Of a stretch of DNA of 64,000 nucleotides, positions 43,962-51,858 are shown one piece after another. The stretch's first letter is position 1. Each line of letters starts with the position of its first letter. The notes below the pieces were generated by a model. The model worked only from the letters and a program-made list of their open reading frames with translations. It made no database searches and was not told the origin of the DNA. The DNA is from Mucilaginibacter_A sp050955045. Lineage in GTDB: Bacteria; Bacteroidota; Bacteroidia; Sphingobacteriales; Sphingobacteriaceae. Made by a program: the position numbers and the translations under genes. Where the stretch lies: NCBI GenBank assembly GCA_050955045.1, contig JBPBQV010000001.1, forward strand, positions 186,001 through 250,000. The letters run 5' to 3'.

Positions 43962-44864
43962 TCAGAAATACAATTCAACCGCAGTTTTATAGGTATTACA
44001 ATGCGCGTCAACAATATCTTTAATTTTTGGAGAATATCCGCCGCCCATACTCACCTGAACCGGAATACTGTTTTTATGACATAAATTTAATACAAACTCA
44101 TCGCGCTGTTGGCAAGCTTCTTTGCTTAACCCAAGCTTGCCCAGTTTATCTGTCAGCAAGACATCTACACCGGCCAAATAAAAAATAAAATCTGGTTTTT
44201 GCTCCTCAATTATTTTTGGTAATGCTTCTTTTAGCAAGGAAAAATACGCTTCTCCTTCCATTCCGTCGGGCAGCGGAATATCCAGATCAGATTTTTCTTT
44301 TCGATATGGAAAATTGTTGGCGCCATGCATCGAAAAAGTAAAAACCTGCGGCTGATGTTCAAAAATTTCAGCTGTTCCGTTTCCCTGGTGCACATCCAGA
44401 TCAACAATTAAAATAGATTTTGCCAATGCTTCTTTTAGCAGATAATTTGCGGCAATCGCCTGATCATTGAGCATACAAAAACCTTCGCCCCAATTGCTGC
44501 CCGCGTGATGCGTACCGCCGGCAACGTTAAAAGCAATTCCGTTTTCAAAAGCAAAATGGCAGCCATCAATTGTTCCTTGCGCAATCCGGATTTCCCGTTC
44601 TACTAATTGTGCCGATAACGGAAACCCAATACGCCGTTGTTCTTTTGGCGGCAAAGTTAAATCGCGTAATTGCTTCCAGTAATCTGCATCGTGCGTCCAT
44701 AAAATTTTTTCTTCAGAAATTGGTTTTGGGGAGAAGATATTTTCTGCCGAAATCACGCCTTCATGCAGCAATTGCGCCGGAATCAGCTCATATTTTAACA
44801 TTGGGAAACGATGGCCTTCTGGTAAAGGATGCGCGTAGATTGGATCGAAAGCTATTTTCAGCAT
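43962..44864 (-). CDS. histone deacetylase family protein
   Basis: 300 residues from ATG 44864 (MLKIAFDPIYAHPLPEGHRF). Zinc hydrolase motifs are NVAGGTHHAGSNWGEGFCML (HH pair), ILIVDLDVHQGNGTAEIFEH (Asp and His ligands) and FSMHGANNFPYRKEKSDLDI, plus FYLAGVDVLLTDKLGKLGLS with the later Asp ligand. Bacterial members deacetylate polyamines, acetoin or other amides. An upstream ATG in the frame gives 321 residues but the extra stretch is not conserved-looking. Confidence 0.9.
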   Translation of the reverse strand: MLKIAFDPIYAHPLPEGHRFPMLKYELIPAQLLHEGVISAENIFSPKPISEEKILWTHDADYWKQLRDLTLPPKEQRRIGFPLSAQLVEREIRIAQGTIDGCHFAFENGIAFNVAGGTHHAGSNWGEGFCMLNDQAIAANYLLKEALAKSILIVDLDVHQGNGTAEIFEHQPQVFTFSMHGANNFPYRKEKSDLDIPLPDGMEGEAYFSLLKEALPKIIEEQKPDFIFYLAGVDVLLTDKLGKLGLSKEACQQRDEFVLNLCHKNSIPVQVSMGGGYSPKIKDIVDAHCNTYKTAVELYF

Positions 44865-44948
44865 AAGATTGATTAGAATTTCCTTATAATGATTTAATTG
44901 TAAGTACATTAGATTTTGGAAAATCAATTCAACAAAACCAATTTCAGT

Positions 44949-45149
44949 ATGATGGCGAATAGAAAAATAAGATTTTTAATTTCTTTTGTATTGGGAATAG
45001 CAATAGTTATGTTACTTAATCATTATTTTAAATTTTACAATTTTAAAGAAAGTATAATTATGGGCGTTTTTCTATCGTTAATGAATATTTTTATTCAAAG
45101 ACGCATTTATCTCCGCAGACAGAGAAACATCAAACAAGCTAAATACTAA
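44949..45149 (+). CDS. small membrane protein
   Basis: 66 residues from ATG 44949: MMANRKIRFLISFVLGIAIV, MLLNHYFKFYNF and a second hydrophobic segment IIMGVFLSLMNIFIQRR with a basic tail. Two membrane helices with cytoplasmic basic ends are likely. It is unrecognised. The frame reaches back to a TTG at 44916. It is divergent from the HDAC-like gene. Confidence 0.5.
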   Translation: MMANRKIRFLISFVLGIAIVMLLNHYFKFYNFKESIIMGVFLSLMNIFIQRRIYLRRQRNIKQAKY

Positions 45150-45178
45150 AAGCCACAATACTTCTTTTACCACACAAA

Positions 45179-45207
45179 AAAAGGTGAACAAACCGTCCAC
45201 CTTTTCA
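45179..45207 (-). terminator. terminator after the PPOX-family gene
   Basis: AAAAGGTG and CACCTTTT pair around 11 bases; on the minus strand seven T residues follow. An ACTTCTTTTACC copy of the dispersed repeat ends eight bases away. Confidence 0.72.
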
Positions 45208-45228
45208 AAATTGATAAAATTACTCGTT

Positions 45229-45726
45229 TTACAATTGAATTTTTCCATGATCACCCTGATCATAACGTCCGCCAGTAACAATAGCTTTTAACATTTGGAA
45301 ACCAACAACCATTTTGCTGGAATTGCTGTCCCAGTATTCAGCTTCTTGTGTATCAATTTTTAGCAAGGTCAACTTCGGATCATCCAAACCATTCGGAAAA
45401 AACGCTTTAATAATCGGGTTCCAGTATTCTTTCATTTTTTCTTTGTCATCCACCAAAGCAGCTGTGCCTTTGATACTTAAATAAGTGCTGTTGCCTGGAT
45501 TAGAATACGTTACCACCACTTTATTTTCGTGCGAAACCTCGTCCACTTTTGAAGAATATTCATTGGTAAAAAACCAGATATTTCCATCTTCATCCACTTT
45601 GGCAGTTCCCATCGGGCGGCTATGGATTTCGTGGTTTGCGTTTACCGTTACCAGCATGGCAATCCGCACATCTTCTATCTTGTCTTTCAAAAATTTTATT
45701 TGTTCTGATTTTGATTGTTCGCTCAT
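45229..45726 (-). CDS. pyridoxamine 5'-phosphate oxidase-family (general stress) protein
   Basis: 165 residues with a split-barrel FMN-binding fold. VRIAMLVTVNANHEIHSRPM, GNIWFFTNEYSSKVDEVSHE and NSTYLSIKGTAALVDDKEKM, then AEYWDSNSSKMVVGFQMLKA match the short general-stress branch related to YdaG, which binds FMN or F420-type cofactors. The reaction is not defined. It is monocistronic and ends at a terminator. Confidence 0.88.
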   Translation of the reverse strand: MSEQSKSEQIKFLKDKIEDVRIAMLVTVNANHEIHSRPMGTAKVDEDGNIWFFTNEYSSKVDEVSHENKVVVTYSNPGNSTYLSIKGTAALVDDKEKMKEYWNPIIKAFFPNGLDDPKLTLLKIDTQEAEYWDSNSSKMVVGFQMLKAIVTGGRYDQGDHGKIQL

Positions 45727-45782
45727 TATAATTTGTTTTTAGATAAAAGTTTAACCGCAAATATTAAATTTTGATTTATAAA

Positions 45783-46385
45783 TTATCGATTTGGCTTGCT
45801 CACAAACGGATTTCCCTTCACATAAAAACGATAAGGCAGCAGCGCATCTTCCTTCGCATAAGCTACGCCAACACGCGGAACAGCTGCAACCTGATCATCC
45901 GGAAAAATTAAATCCCGATCTTCAATCCAGATTTCATCGCCCTGAAAACTCAACTCATTCATTTTCCTGGAAACGCCTAAAGCTTTGGCTACGGAACCCG
46001 GACCAGCCGTCAGATTATTTTTTATGCTGATCATTTTCCGCCGTTCCAGCATCAAATCAATTCCTTCTGTTGGATTGATAGCGCGAATCAAAACCGCATG
46101 TGGTTCACCTTCCACAGAAGTTACCACATTTAACATTTCGTGGATGCCGTAGCACAAGTAAACGTACGCCACGCCGCCGGTTGCATACATGGTTTTGGTT
46201 CGATTGGTTAAACGGTTGCCAAAAGCGTGCGAAGCTTTATCGATAATTCCATTGTAAGCTTCCGTTTCTACAATATAACCGCCGCTGATTTCGCCGTTGA
46301 TATTGGTAAAAAGATATTTTCCCAGCAGGTTTCGGGCAATTGCAACTACTTCTTTTGATAGGTAAAATTCTTCGGGCAGTTTCAT
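45783..46385 (-). CDS. DNA-3-methyladenine glycosylase, AAG/Mpg type
   Basis: A 200-residue base-excision repair enzyme that removes 3-methyladenine and hypoxanthine. GGYIVETEAYNGIIDKASHA holds the catalytic VETEAY motif (Glu40 and Glu42), with GGVAYVYLCYGIHEMLNVVT forming the intercalating loop region and LTAGPGSVAKALGVSRKMNE the end of the core. Its start directly follows the stop of the fRMsr gene, so the two are cotranscribed. Confidence 0.95.
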   Translation of the reverse strand: MKLPEEFYLSKEVVAIARNLLGKYLFTNINGEISGGYIVETEAYNGIIDKASHAFGNRLTNRTKTMYATGGVAYVYLCYGIHEMLNVVTSVEGEPHAVLIRAINPTEGIDLMLERRKMISIKNNLTAGPGSVAKALGVSRKMNELSFQGDEIWIEDRDLIFPDDQVAAVPRVGVAYAKEDALLPYRFYVKGNPFVSKPNR

Positions 46386-46862
46386 TTAAAAATTTAAAAG
46401 CTGAACAATTTGTTGCAGATATTTAGCATCCGTTTCATCAAATTCATTCAGGTTCGAGCTATCCGCATCTAGCACGCCAACCACATTTTTACCATGTAAA
46501 AGAGGCACTACAATTTCTGATTTCGACAGAGAACTACACGCAATATGTCCCGGAAAATCGTCAACATCAGGCACAATCAGCGTTTCGGCTTTCTCCCACG
46601 AAGTGCCGCAAACACCTTTTCCTTTGCGGATTCGTGTGCAGGCAACCGGACCTTGAAACGGTCCCAAAACCAGATCTACTTCTTTTACAAGATAAAATCC
46701 AATCCAAAACCAGTTGAACTGCTCTTTCAAAGCTGCCGCAACATTGGCGAGATTGGCAACCAGATCAGTTTCGCCTTCCAATAAAGCTTTAATTTGCGGA
46801 ATCAAAGCTTCATATTGTTCTACTTTGGTTCCGTTTTGGATGATATTTAAATCTTCTGCCAT
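46386..46862 (-). CDS. free methionine-(R)-sulfoxide reductase (GAF domain)
   Basis: 158 residues, a single GAF domain. The three conserved cysteines are Cys75 (VACTRIRK), Cys85 (GKGVCGTSWE) and Cys109 (GHIACSSLSK), as in fRMsr enzymes, which reduce free methionine-R-sulfoxide using thioredoxin. EQFNWFWIGFYLVKEVDLVL and VVGVLDADSSNLNEFDETDA complete the fold. It is the first gene of a unit with the DNA glycosylase, an oxidative and alkylation damage pairing. Confidence 0.93.
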   Translation of the reverse strand: MAEDLNIIQNGTKVEQYEALIPQIKALLEGETDLVANLANVAAALKEQFNWFWIGFYLVKEVDLVLGPFQGPVACTRIRKGKGVCGTSWEKAETLIVPDVDDFPGHIACSSLSKSEIVVPLLHGKNVVGVLDADSSNLNEFDETDAKYLQQIVQLLNF

Positions 46863-46952
46863 GGCGCAAAGTTAAAGAACGGGCTGTCATGCCGATGTCC
46901 GAATTAAAAACAATTCTAAAACCAAATCAATTTTAATCGTTATTTAGCTTTA

Positions 46953-47654
46953 ATGATCGTCAGTTTAACCATCGTTCGCTACCGAAAAACTTTCATTCCG
47001 TTTGCTTTAATGGCGATGGGCATACTTCGTTTACCAATGTTTTTTCAGCAAAAATGTTCCTTTTATAAACTAATGGGAACCGGCAAAAACGGCACTTTTG
47101 ATCTGCATCCTGATTGGCAGCAATGGGCATTATTAGCCGTTTGGGAAGATGAGGCAAGCTTCAATCACTTCAACCAAACCTCTTTTACTGCAAAATGGTG
47201 GCAAATATTTACCCAAGAAAAATGGACAGTTTTGCTGGAACCTTTGCAAAGCCACGGCAAATGGAACACAAAAGAACCTTTCGGCAATCCGAAAATACCA
47301 GATTATCAAGGCACAATTGCTGTGCTGACACGCGCTACACTCAACGTAAACCGTTTGAAACATTTCTGGCAAAATGCAGCTAAAATTGCCGGTATCATGA
47401 CTGCTGCGCCTGGTTACATCACGTCATTTGGAGTTGGCGAAGATCCATTTTTACATCAGGCCACCATTTCTTTTTGGAAAGATCTGGAAGCGGTAAAAGG
47501 TTTTGCTTACCGCTCGCCGGAGCATGTGGAAGTCATCAAAAAAACCCGCGCCGAAAACTGGTATAGCGAAGAGCTTTTTGCAAGGTTTATTCCTTTAAAA
47601 TCATGGGGAACTATTCGCGGGGAAAATCCGCTGGAAAATATTATTGCAGATTAA
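46953..47654 (+). CDS. CrtA-like (spheroidene monooxygenase-type) protein
   Basis: 233 residues beginning MIVSLTIVRYRKTFIPFALM. LPMFFQQKCSFYKLMGTGKN, DWQQWALLAVWEDEASFNHF and FGVGEDPFLHQATISFWKDL, then RTRAENWYSEELFARFIPL match CrtA-like haem-binding proteins. CrtA oxidises carotenoids in phototrophs; no carotenoid genes lie here, so the true substrate is open. It is monocistronic, with a repeat copy 13 bases after its stop. Confidence 0.75.
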   Translation: MIVSLTIVRYRKTFIPFALMAMGILRLPMFFQQKCSFYKLMGTGKNGTFDLHPDWQQWALLAVWEDEASFNHFNQTSFTAKWWQIFTQEKWTVLLEPLQSHGKWNTKEPFGNPKIPDYQGTIAVLTRATLNVNRLKHFWQNAAKIAGIMTAAPGYITSFGVGEDPFLHQATISFWKDLEAVKGFAYRSPEHVEVIKKTRAENWYSEELFARFIPLKSWGTIRGENPLENIIAD

Positions 47655-47720
47655 TGTGCTTACAAATGCTTCTTTTACCGGCTAAATTTTCAGTTTTGTG
47701 CTTTATTTAAAAATATAAAA

Positions 47721-47969
47721 ATGCGTGTCGTTGCCGAGTTGCCTCATCCGGAATTTAAAATTTCTATTTTTCATATGAATGGAAAATTCATCGCCAAATT
47801 TGAACAAGGCGCATTAGAACAAAGCTACAAAGTTGCCGAAATGGACATTATTGACGGCGTGAACAGCGTTTTTGAATTGCTGGACGAAGCTTTTTTACAA
47901 ACCGTTTCTACACGTTTTGGAGAGATGCGAAAAGATTTTAAAGAAAGTTATAACCGCTATAATTATTAA
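47721..47969 (+). CDS. conserved hypothetical protein
   Basis: 82 residues: MRVVAELPHPEFKISIFHMN, GKFIAKFEQGALEQSYKVAE, MDIIDGVNSVFELLDEAFLQ and a basic tail. The predicted shape is a beta-hairpin followed by helices. Homologues of this look are common in Bacteroidota without a function. It has a short distance to the DUF5808-like gene, though a promoter lies between them. Confidence 0.7.
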   Translation: MRVVAELPHPEFKISIFHMNGKFIAKFEQGALEQSYKVAEMDIIDGVNSVFELLDEAFLQTVSTRFGEMRKDFKESYNRYNY

Positions 47970-47970
47970 G

Positions 47971-47978
47971 TATATTTG
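47971..47978 (+). promoter_or_regulatory. predicted -7 box of the DUF5808-like gene
   Basis: TATATTTG matches the -7 consensus exactly. It directly precedes an in-frame ATG at 47979, which would be too close, so translation from the ATG at 47997 is preferred. Confidence 0.45.
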
Positions 47979-47996
47979 ATGACTAAATTGCTTATT

Positions 47997-48191
47997 ATGA
48001 ACAGCTTTGACAACATGAATCCACAATTATGGAAATGGGGAATCTTTTATAACAATCCAAATGATAGCCGTTTAATTGTTCAAAAACCTTCTCACTTAGG
48101 TTGGACATTTAATTTCGCACATAAAAATTCCTATTGGTTCATGATAACTTTTGCAGCAATTATTTTGCTGGGAATTTATTTTATTAAATAA
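47997..48191 (+). CDS. DUF5808-like small membrane protein
   Basis: 64 residues starting MNSFDNMNPQLWKWGIFYNN. PNDSRLIVQKPSHLGWTFNF and AHKNSYWFMITFAAIILLGI match the pattern of DUF5808: a short acidic/aromatic block with a GWTLNFAHP-like turn, then one membrane helix. The family is associated with envelope proteins of unknown role. The longer frame from 47976 is excluded by the promoter. Confidence 0.7.
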   Translation: MNSFDNMNPQLWKWGIFYNNPNDSRLIVQKPSHLGWTFNFAHKNSYWFMITFAAIILLGIYFIK

Positions 48192-48199
48192 AGAGCGAT

Positions 48200-48898
48200 T
48201 TATATATCGGTTTTATTCTTATACAACATCTCCGCCACTTTTACTACGCCAACTGTTGCTTTTTCTTCAACCTTAATACTGTTTTTAACAGATGAAATTG
48301 TTGGAATTTTCGGATCAATAATATATTTAAGTACTTCATCCGGAACATAATCTATCAAACCCGCAGCCGGATAAACAGCCAGCGAAGTACCAACCAGCAT
48401 AAAAATAGCTGCATCGCTACAAATCATTGCAGCTTTTTCAATCATCGGCACCGCTTCTCCAAACCAAACTACGTGCGCACGCAACTGCGAACCTAACTCG
48501 CAAAGCTCTCCCATTTTAATTCCCCAACCTTTGATTGGATAAGTCAGGTTTGGGTTTTTGCTGGATTGTGATTTCGTAATTACACCATGCAAATGCACCA
48601 CGTTGGTAGAACCGGCGCGTTCATGCAAATCATCAATATTTTGGGTAATAATGGTTACGTCGAAATCTTTTTCCAGCGCAGCCAAAGCAAAATGAGCCGC
48701 ATTTGGTTGGGCTTCCAAAACGGATTTCCTTCTTTCGTTATAAAATTGCTGTACCATTTCCGGATTGCGTTGCCAGGCTTGCGGCGTGGCAACATCTTCA
48801 ATATTATAACCTTCCCAAAGTCCGTCGCTGTCACGAAAAGTTTTCAAGCCGCTTTCGGCACTTATTCCCGCTCCGGTCAAAACCACTAATTTTTTCAT
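48200..48898 (-). CDS. cobB: NAD-dependent protein deacylase, sirtuin (CobB-like)
   Basis: A 232-residue sirtuin. NAD motifs are VLTGAGISAESGLKTFRDSD, ITQNIDDLHERAG and HLHGVI with the catalytic His. The Tyr and Arg of QQFYNERRK match the residues that prefer succinyl- or malonyl-lysine in E. coli CobB. Only one Cys (GELCELGS) remains in the stretch between HLHGVI and HVVWFGEAVP, so the usual four-Cys zinc ribbon is missing. That is seen in some sirtuins of this phylum. Confidence 0.9.
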   Translation of the reverse strand: MKKLVVLTGAGISAESGLKTFRDSDGLWEGYNIEDVATPQAWQRNPEMVQQFYNERRKSVLEAQPNAAHFALAALEKDFDVTIITQNIDDLHERAGSTNVVHLHGVITKSQSSKNPNLTYPIKGWGIKMGELCELGSQLRAHVVWFGEAVPMIEKAAMICSDAAIFMLVGTSLAVYPAAGLIDYVPDEVLKYIIDPKIPTISSVKNSIKVEEKATVGVVKVAEMLYKNKTDI

Positions 48899-48918
48899 GC
48901 TTTAAAGTACGAAATTTG

Positions 48919-48948
48919 ATACTGTTTTTACCGGCATAAAAACAGTAT
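48919..48948. repeat. complete palindromic copy of the dispersed repeat
   Basis: ATACTGTTTTTA (48919-48930) and TAAAAACAGTAT (48937-48948) are inverted around CCGGCA, giving a perfect 12-base stem. It lies just ahead of the cobB start and next to the terminator at 48957-48988. Confidence 0.8.
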
Positions 48949-48956
48949 TTACAAAA

Positions 48957-48988
48957 AAAGCGATGAAGCTTTTATACTTCATCGCTTT
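48957..48988 (-). terminator. terminator after the DUF6580 gene
   Basis: AAAGCGATGAAG and CTTCATCGCTTT pair around a short loop. On the minus strand the stem is followed by seven T residues, ending the btuB-DUF6580 operon. Confidence 0.82.
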
Positions 48989-49009
48989 AAATTAAAAATA
49001 AGAATACTA

Positions 49010-49588
49010 TCAGTATGAAAACTTTTGATAGGTTTTTAAAACCGGGAACTTTGCTTTCGCCAGTTCAAATCCGCCAAATAAAATAAAGCCATAAACTAAG
49101 TTGCCCATCAGCAAACTTCTTTCAAAAGGAATAGCTGCAATTAAAGATTGAAAATAACCATTAATGCCTTTAGAATATAAAGTTCCGTGCAGCCACGGAT
49201 CAATATCAGTTAATAACCAATGCGCCGCAACTGCACAAAGCGAAGCTACAATTACGTTTGAAACATTAATTTTCGGCATAATACTTCCGATATAAACCAT
49301 TGCAGCAAAGCTTAAATAAACCCAAACAGCACTGCCATAAAACCAAACAAATTTGTGGAAATACAGATAATTGATAAGCAGATCACTCAGAAACAAAGTT
49401 AGCAACGGCACCAGATACGCCTTTTTCTTATCGGTAAAATAAGCACCGCCAAATAGCGAAACCGCACCAACCGGCGTAAAATTGGCCCAAACATTTTGGT
49501 TATCTAAATGGACAAAACGCATGGCAGCAGCCAGCAAAATCATCAGGATTAAAATGCTGTTGCGGATATTGAATTTCTCTAAAGACAT
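49010..49588 (-). CDS. DUF6580 family putative transporter
   Basis: 192 residues with five or six hydrophobic segments. NFTPVGAVSLFGGAYFTDKK, AYLVPLLTLFLSDLLINYLY, VAAHWLLTDIDPWLHGTLYS and FERSLLMGNLVYGFILFGGF are typical of this small membrane family, thought to be an S-type ECF-like component for cobalamin or precursors because it recurs beside BtuB. It lies 34 bases downstream of the receptor gene under the same cobalamin riboswitch. A repeat copy is in the gap (AAAAGAAGCATCC before the ATG). Confidence 0.85.
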   Translation of the reverse strand: MSLEKFNIRNSILILMILLAAAMRFVHLDNQNVWANFTPVGAVSLFGGAYFTDKKKAYLVPLLTLFLSDLLINYLYFHKFVWFYGSAVWVYLSFAAMVYIGSIMPKINVSNVIVASLCAVAAHWLLTDIDPWLHGTLYSKGINGYFQSLIAAIPFERSLLMGNLVYGFILFGGFELAKAKFPVLKTYQKFSY

Positions 49589-49621
49589 GGATGCTTCTTT
49601 TATCGTGCAAAAATACGATTC

Positions 49622-51487
49622 TCAATTAAAGTTAAAACTTACGCCACCATTGAAATTGGTGCCTAAAGTATTATAACCGTAAATTTCTTGGTAACGTTTA
49701 TCTAAAATATTTTTTACATCTGCAAAAATCCTAACTCGGCCATTAATGCTGTATTGTGCGTATCCATCTAATAATTGATAAGCCGGCAGCGTAACATTTG
49801 CTGGATAACTATAATCGCCGCGCTGACCATAACTGCGGAAATTTGCACTCACATTCAATTTACTTGTTGCCTGCACTGCTGCCTTAAAACCAAAAGATTG
49901 TTTCGGGCGGCGCAGCAAACCATAAGTATTTACGCCATTACGAACGGCTGTTCCATCAACAAAACTGTAAAACCCGCTTACCGTTAAAATTTTGTATTTG
50001 TAAGATGGTTCAATTTCCAATCCCTGATCATTCTGGCGATCAAAATTGGTGTAGCCGTTGGTTAAATAAACAATGGCATCACGCAGTTTTCTACGGAAAA
50101 GAGCAACACGTAAATTAAACTGGTTATCTAATAAAGCAGTGCTAAAACCAGCTTCATAATTTATTGATTTCTGAGGTTTTAAATCTGGATTTGCGCCATA
50201 CGGACCAAACAACTCTGTTAATAAAGGTGCTTTAAAAGCGCTGGAAACTGTTCCAAATAAAATCAGTTTATCACTAATTAAATTGATAGAAGGCGTTACG
50301 TCAAACGTAAAATTATGGCCGTATTGATTATGATAATTAAACCTGCCGCCACCTTCAATATTAACCAAACCAGCAATTTTATTAACCGCCAGCGAGGAAT
50401 ATACGCCTAATAAATTCGCTTCCGGCGTTACATTAGCCGAGCCAATTTGTTTGATCTGCGTGTAGCGATTGTCAACTCCTAACAAAAACTTAATCTGATT
50501 GGTAAAATCATGGTTGAAATAAAGATCAGCCAAATGCAGGCGACCAATATTGGAGGACGGATAACTGGATTGGTAACTTGCCGTACTTCCGGTATAACCA
50601 TAATTTAAATTGATACGGTTTTGAGCACCTAAATTATATTGCGAAGTTAAACCCGTGTTGTAAAAACGGTTTAAACTTTGGTTATTGGCATCGGCAAAAC
50701 TGCCATTATCATATTTGTAGGAACCGGAAGTGAACCTGAAAAACGGACTGATGCGCAAACCACGCGCTGCTTCTACCGAAAAGTTTGCGTTTAAAGCAGA
50801 TTGATTAAAACCATCTTTATCAAAAGTTCCGGTGTTATTCCGGTCTGCTGCTTCGCTGATACCATCCGTTTGGTCGTGGGTATAACTTACATTGTAAGAA
50901 AACTTGTTCATTGATCCGTTAAAGCCCGCATTTTGCTTTTGCGAACCGTAACTTCCTCCGGTTAACGTTCCGTAAACACCAATGCCTTCCGGTCCGCCTT
51001 TTTTGGTAATGATGTTGATTACGCCGGCAACCGCATCCGAACCGTACAAAGTGGATTGTCCGCCTTTGATAATTTCAATGCGTTCGATCTGATTAATTGG
51101 AAACAAACGAATATCAAAAGCACCGCCTGTAGAAGAAGGATCGCCAACAATGATACCATCCACCAGCGTAACCGCGAAACCACTTGCTGCACCACGCACA
51201 AAAATACTTTTGTTTAATCCGGGGTTGCTGCTCGCGCCGTTCACGATGATCCCGGCTTGTTCGCTTAGCAATTGTGCAACGGATTTGCCCTGACTGCGTT
51301 CAATTTGATCTTGTGTGATAACCGTAATTACTTTACCGGTTTGCAGCTGTTTCTGGTCGGTTTTGGTAGCCGAAACAACAACGTCTTTTAAAATTCTGGT
51401 AGAATCCTGGGCAAAAATGGAAGTGCTGCCCAACACTAATTTTGCAAGTGCAATACTTGCGGCGGTTTTGTAAAAGTTTTTTTTCAT
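49622..51487 (-). CDS. TonB-dependent receptor, BtuB-like vitamin B12 transporter
   Basis: A 621-residue outer-membrane receptor from ATG 51487. A signal peptide (MKKNFYKTAASIALAKLVLG, cleavage after SIFAQ) is followed by a plug domain (VVVSATKTDQKQLQTGKVIT, QLLSEQAGIIVNG, IERIEIIKGGQSTLYGSDAV, AGVINIITKKG) and a beta-barrel ending in GGVSFNFN with an aromatic C-terminus. The B12 call rests on the riboswitch upstream and the DUF6580 gene downstream. The longer frame from 51517 is inside the riboswitch-to-gene leader. Confidence 0.92.
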   Translation of the reverse strand: MKKNFYKTAASIALAKLVLGSTSIFAQDSTRILKDVVVSATKTDQKQLQTGKVITVITQDQIERSQGKSVAQLLSEQAGIIVNGASSNPGLNKSIFVRGAASGFAVTLVDGIIVGDPSSTGGAFDIRLFPINQIERIEIIKGGQSTLYGSDAVAGVINIITKKGGPEGIGVYGTLTGGSYGSQKQNAGFNGSMNKFSYNVSYTHDQTDGISEAADRNNTGTFDKDGFNQSALNANFSVEAARGLRISPFFRFTSGSYKYDNGSFADANNQSLNRFYNTGLTSQYNLGAQNRINLNYGYTGSTASYQSSYPSSNIGRLHLADLYFNHDFTNQIKFLLGVDNRYTQIKQIGSANVTPEANLLGVYSSLAVNKIAGLVNIEGGGRFNYHNQYGHNFTFDVTPSINLISDKLILFGTVSSAFKAPLLTELFGPYGANPDLKPQKSINYEAGFSTALLDNQFNLRVALFRRKLRDAIVYLTNGYTNFDRQNDQGLEIEPSYKYKILTVSGFYSFVDGTAVRNGVNTYGLLRRPKQSFGFKAAVQATSKLNVSANFRSYGQRGDYSYPANVTLPAYQLLDGYAQYSINGRVRIFADVKNILDKRYQEIYGYNTLGTNFNGGVSFNFN

Positions 51488-51607
51488 TTTTTGTTGTGAA
51501 GATGAAACGCATCTCACAGCAAACAGAAAAATTGACCCATAAAATGAAAATACACCCGTAAAAAGAGCATTCGCATTCCAGCTTCAATCCCCGAAAGCTA
51601 TGAATTT

Positions 51608-51785
51608 CTTCGCGAAAGGCAGGTCTTCTGGCTTGCTCCCCTTTCGCTGCGCCTTCCCGCTTTGGTTACCCAAAACAGTGGCATAAAAACAGCATCGGTT
51701 GATAGAGCTTACAGCTGCGGGACAGCTCCGGTTTTACACCGGATTCCCTTTTAATTCCGGTTGTTGAGGCCGGAAACCAATTGCG
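51608..51785 (-). promoter_or_regulatory. cobalamin (AdoCbl) riboswitch
   Basis: Reading the minus strand, GGTGTAAAACCGGAGCTGTC, CCGCAGCTGTAAG and the final GCCAGAAGACCTGCC are the conserved B12-box elements in the right order. It sits 120-300 bases ahead of the btuB start and would lower expression when cobalamin is plentiful. A variable arm contains GATGCTGTTTTTATGCCAC, a copy of the dispersed repeat, without disturbing the conserved cores. Confidence 0.95.
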
Positions 51786-51858
51786 CTGCAAAAGTAGAAT
51801 TTTGGGTGAGAATTAGAAATAATGTATTTAACAGTTTGAATTTTCTAAATTTAACAAC

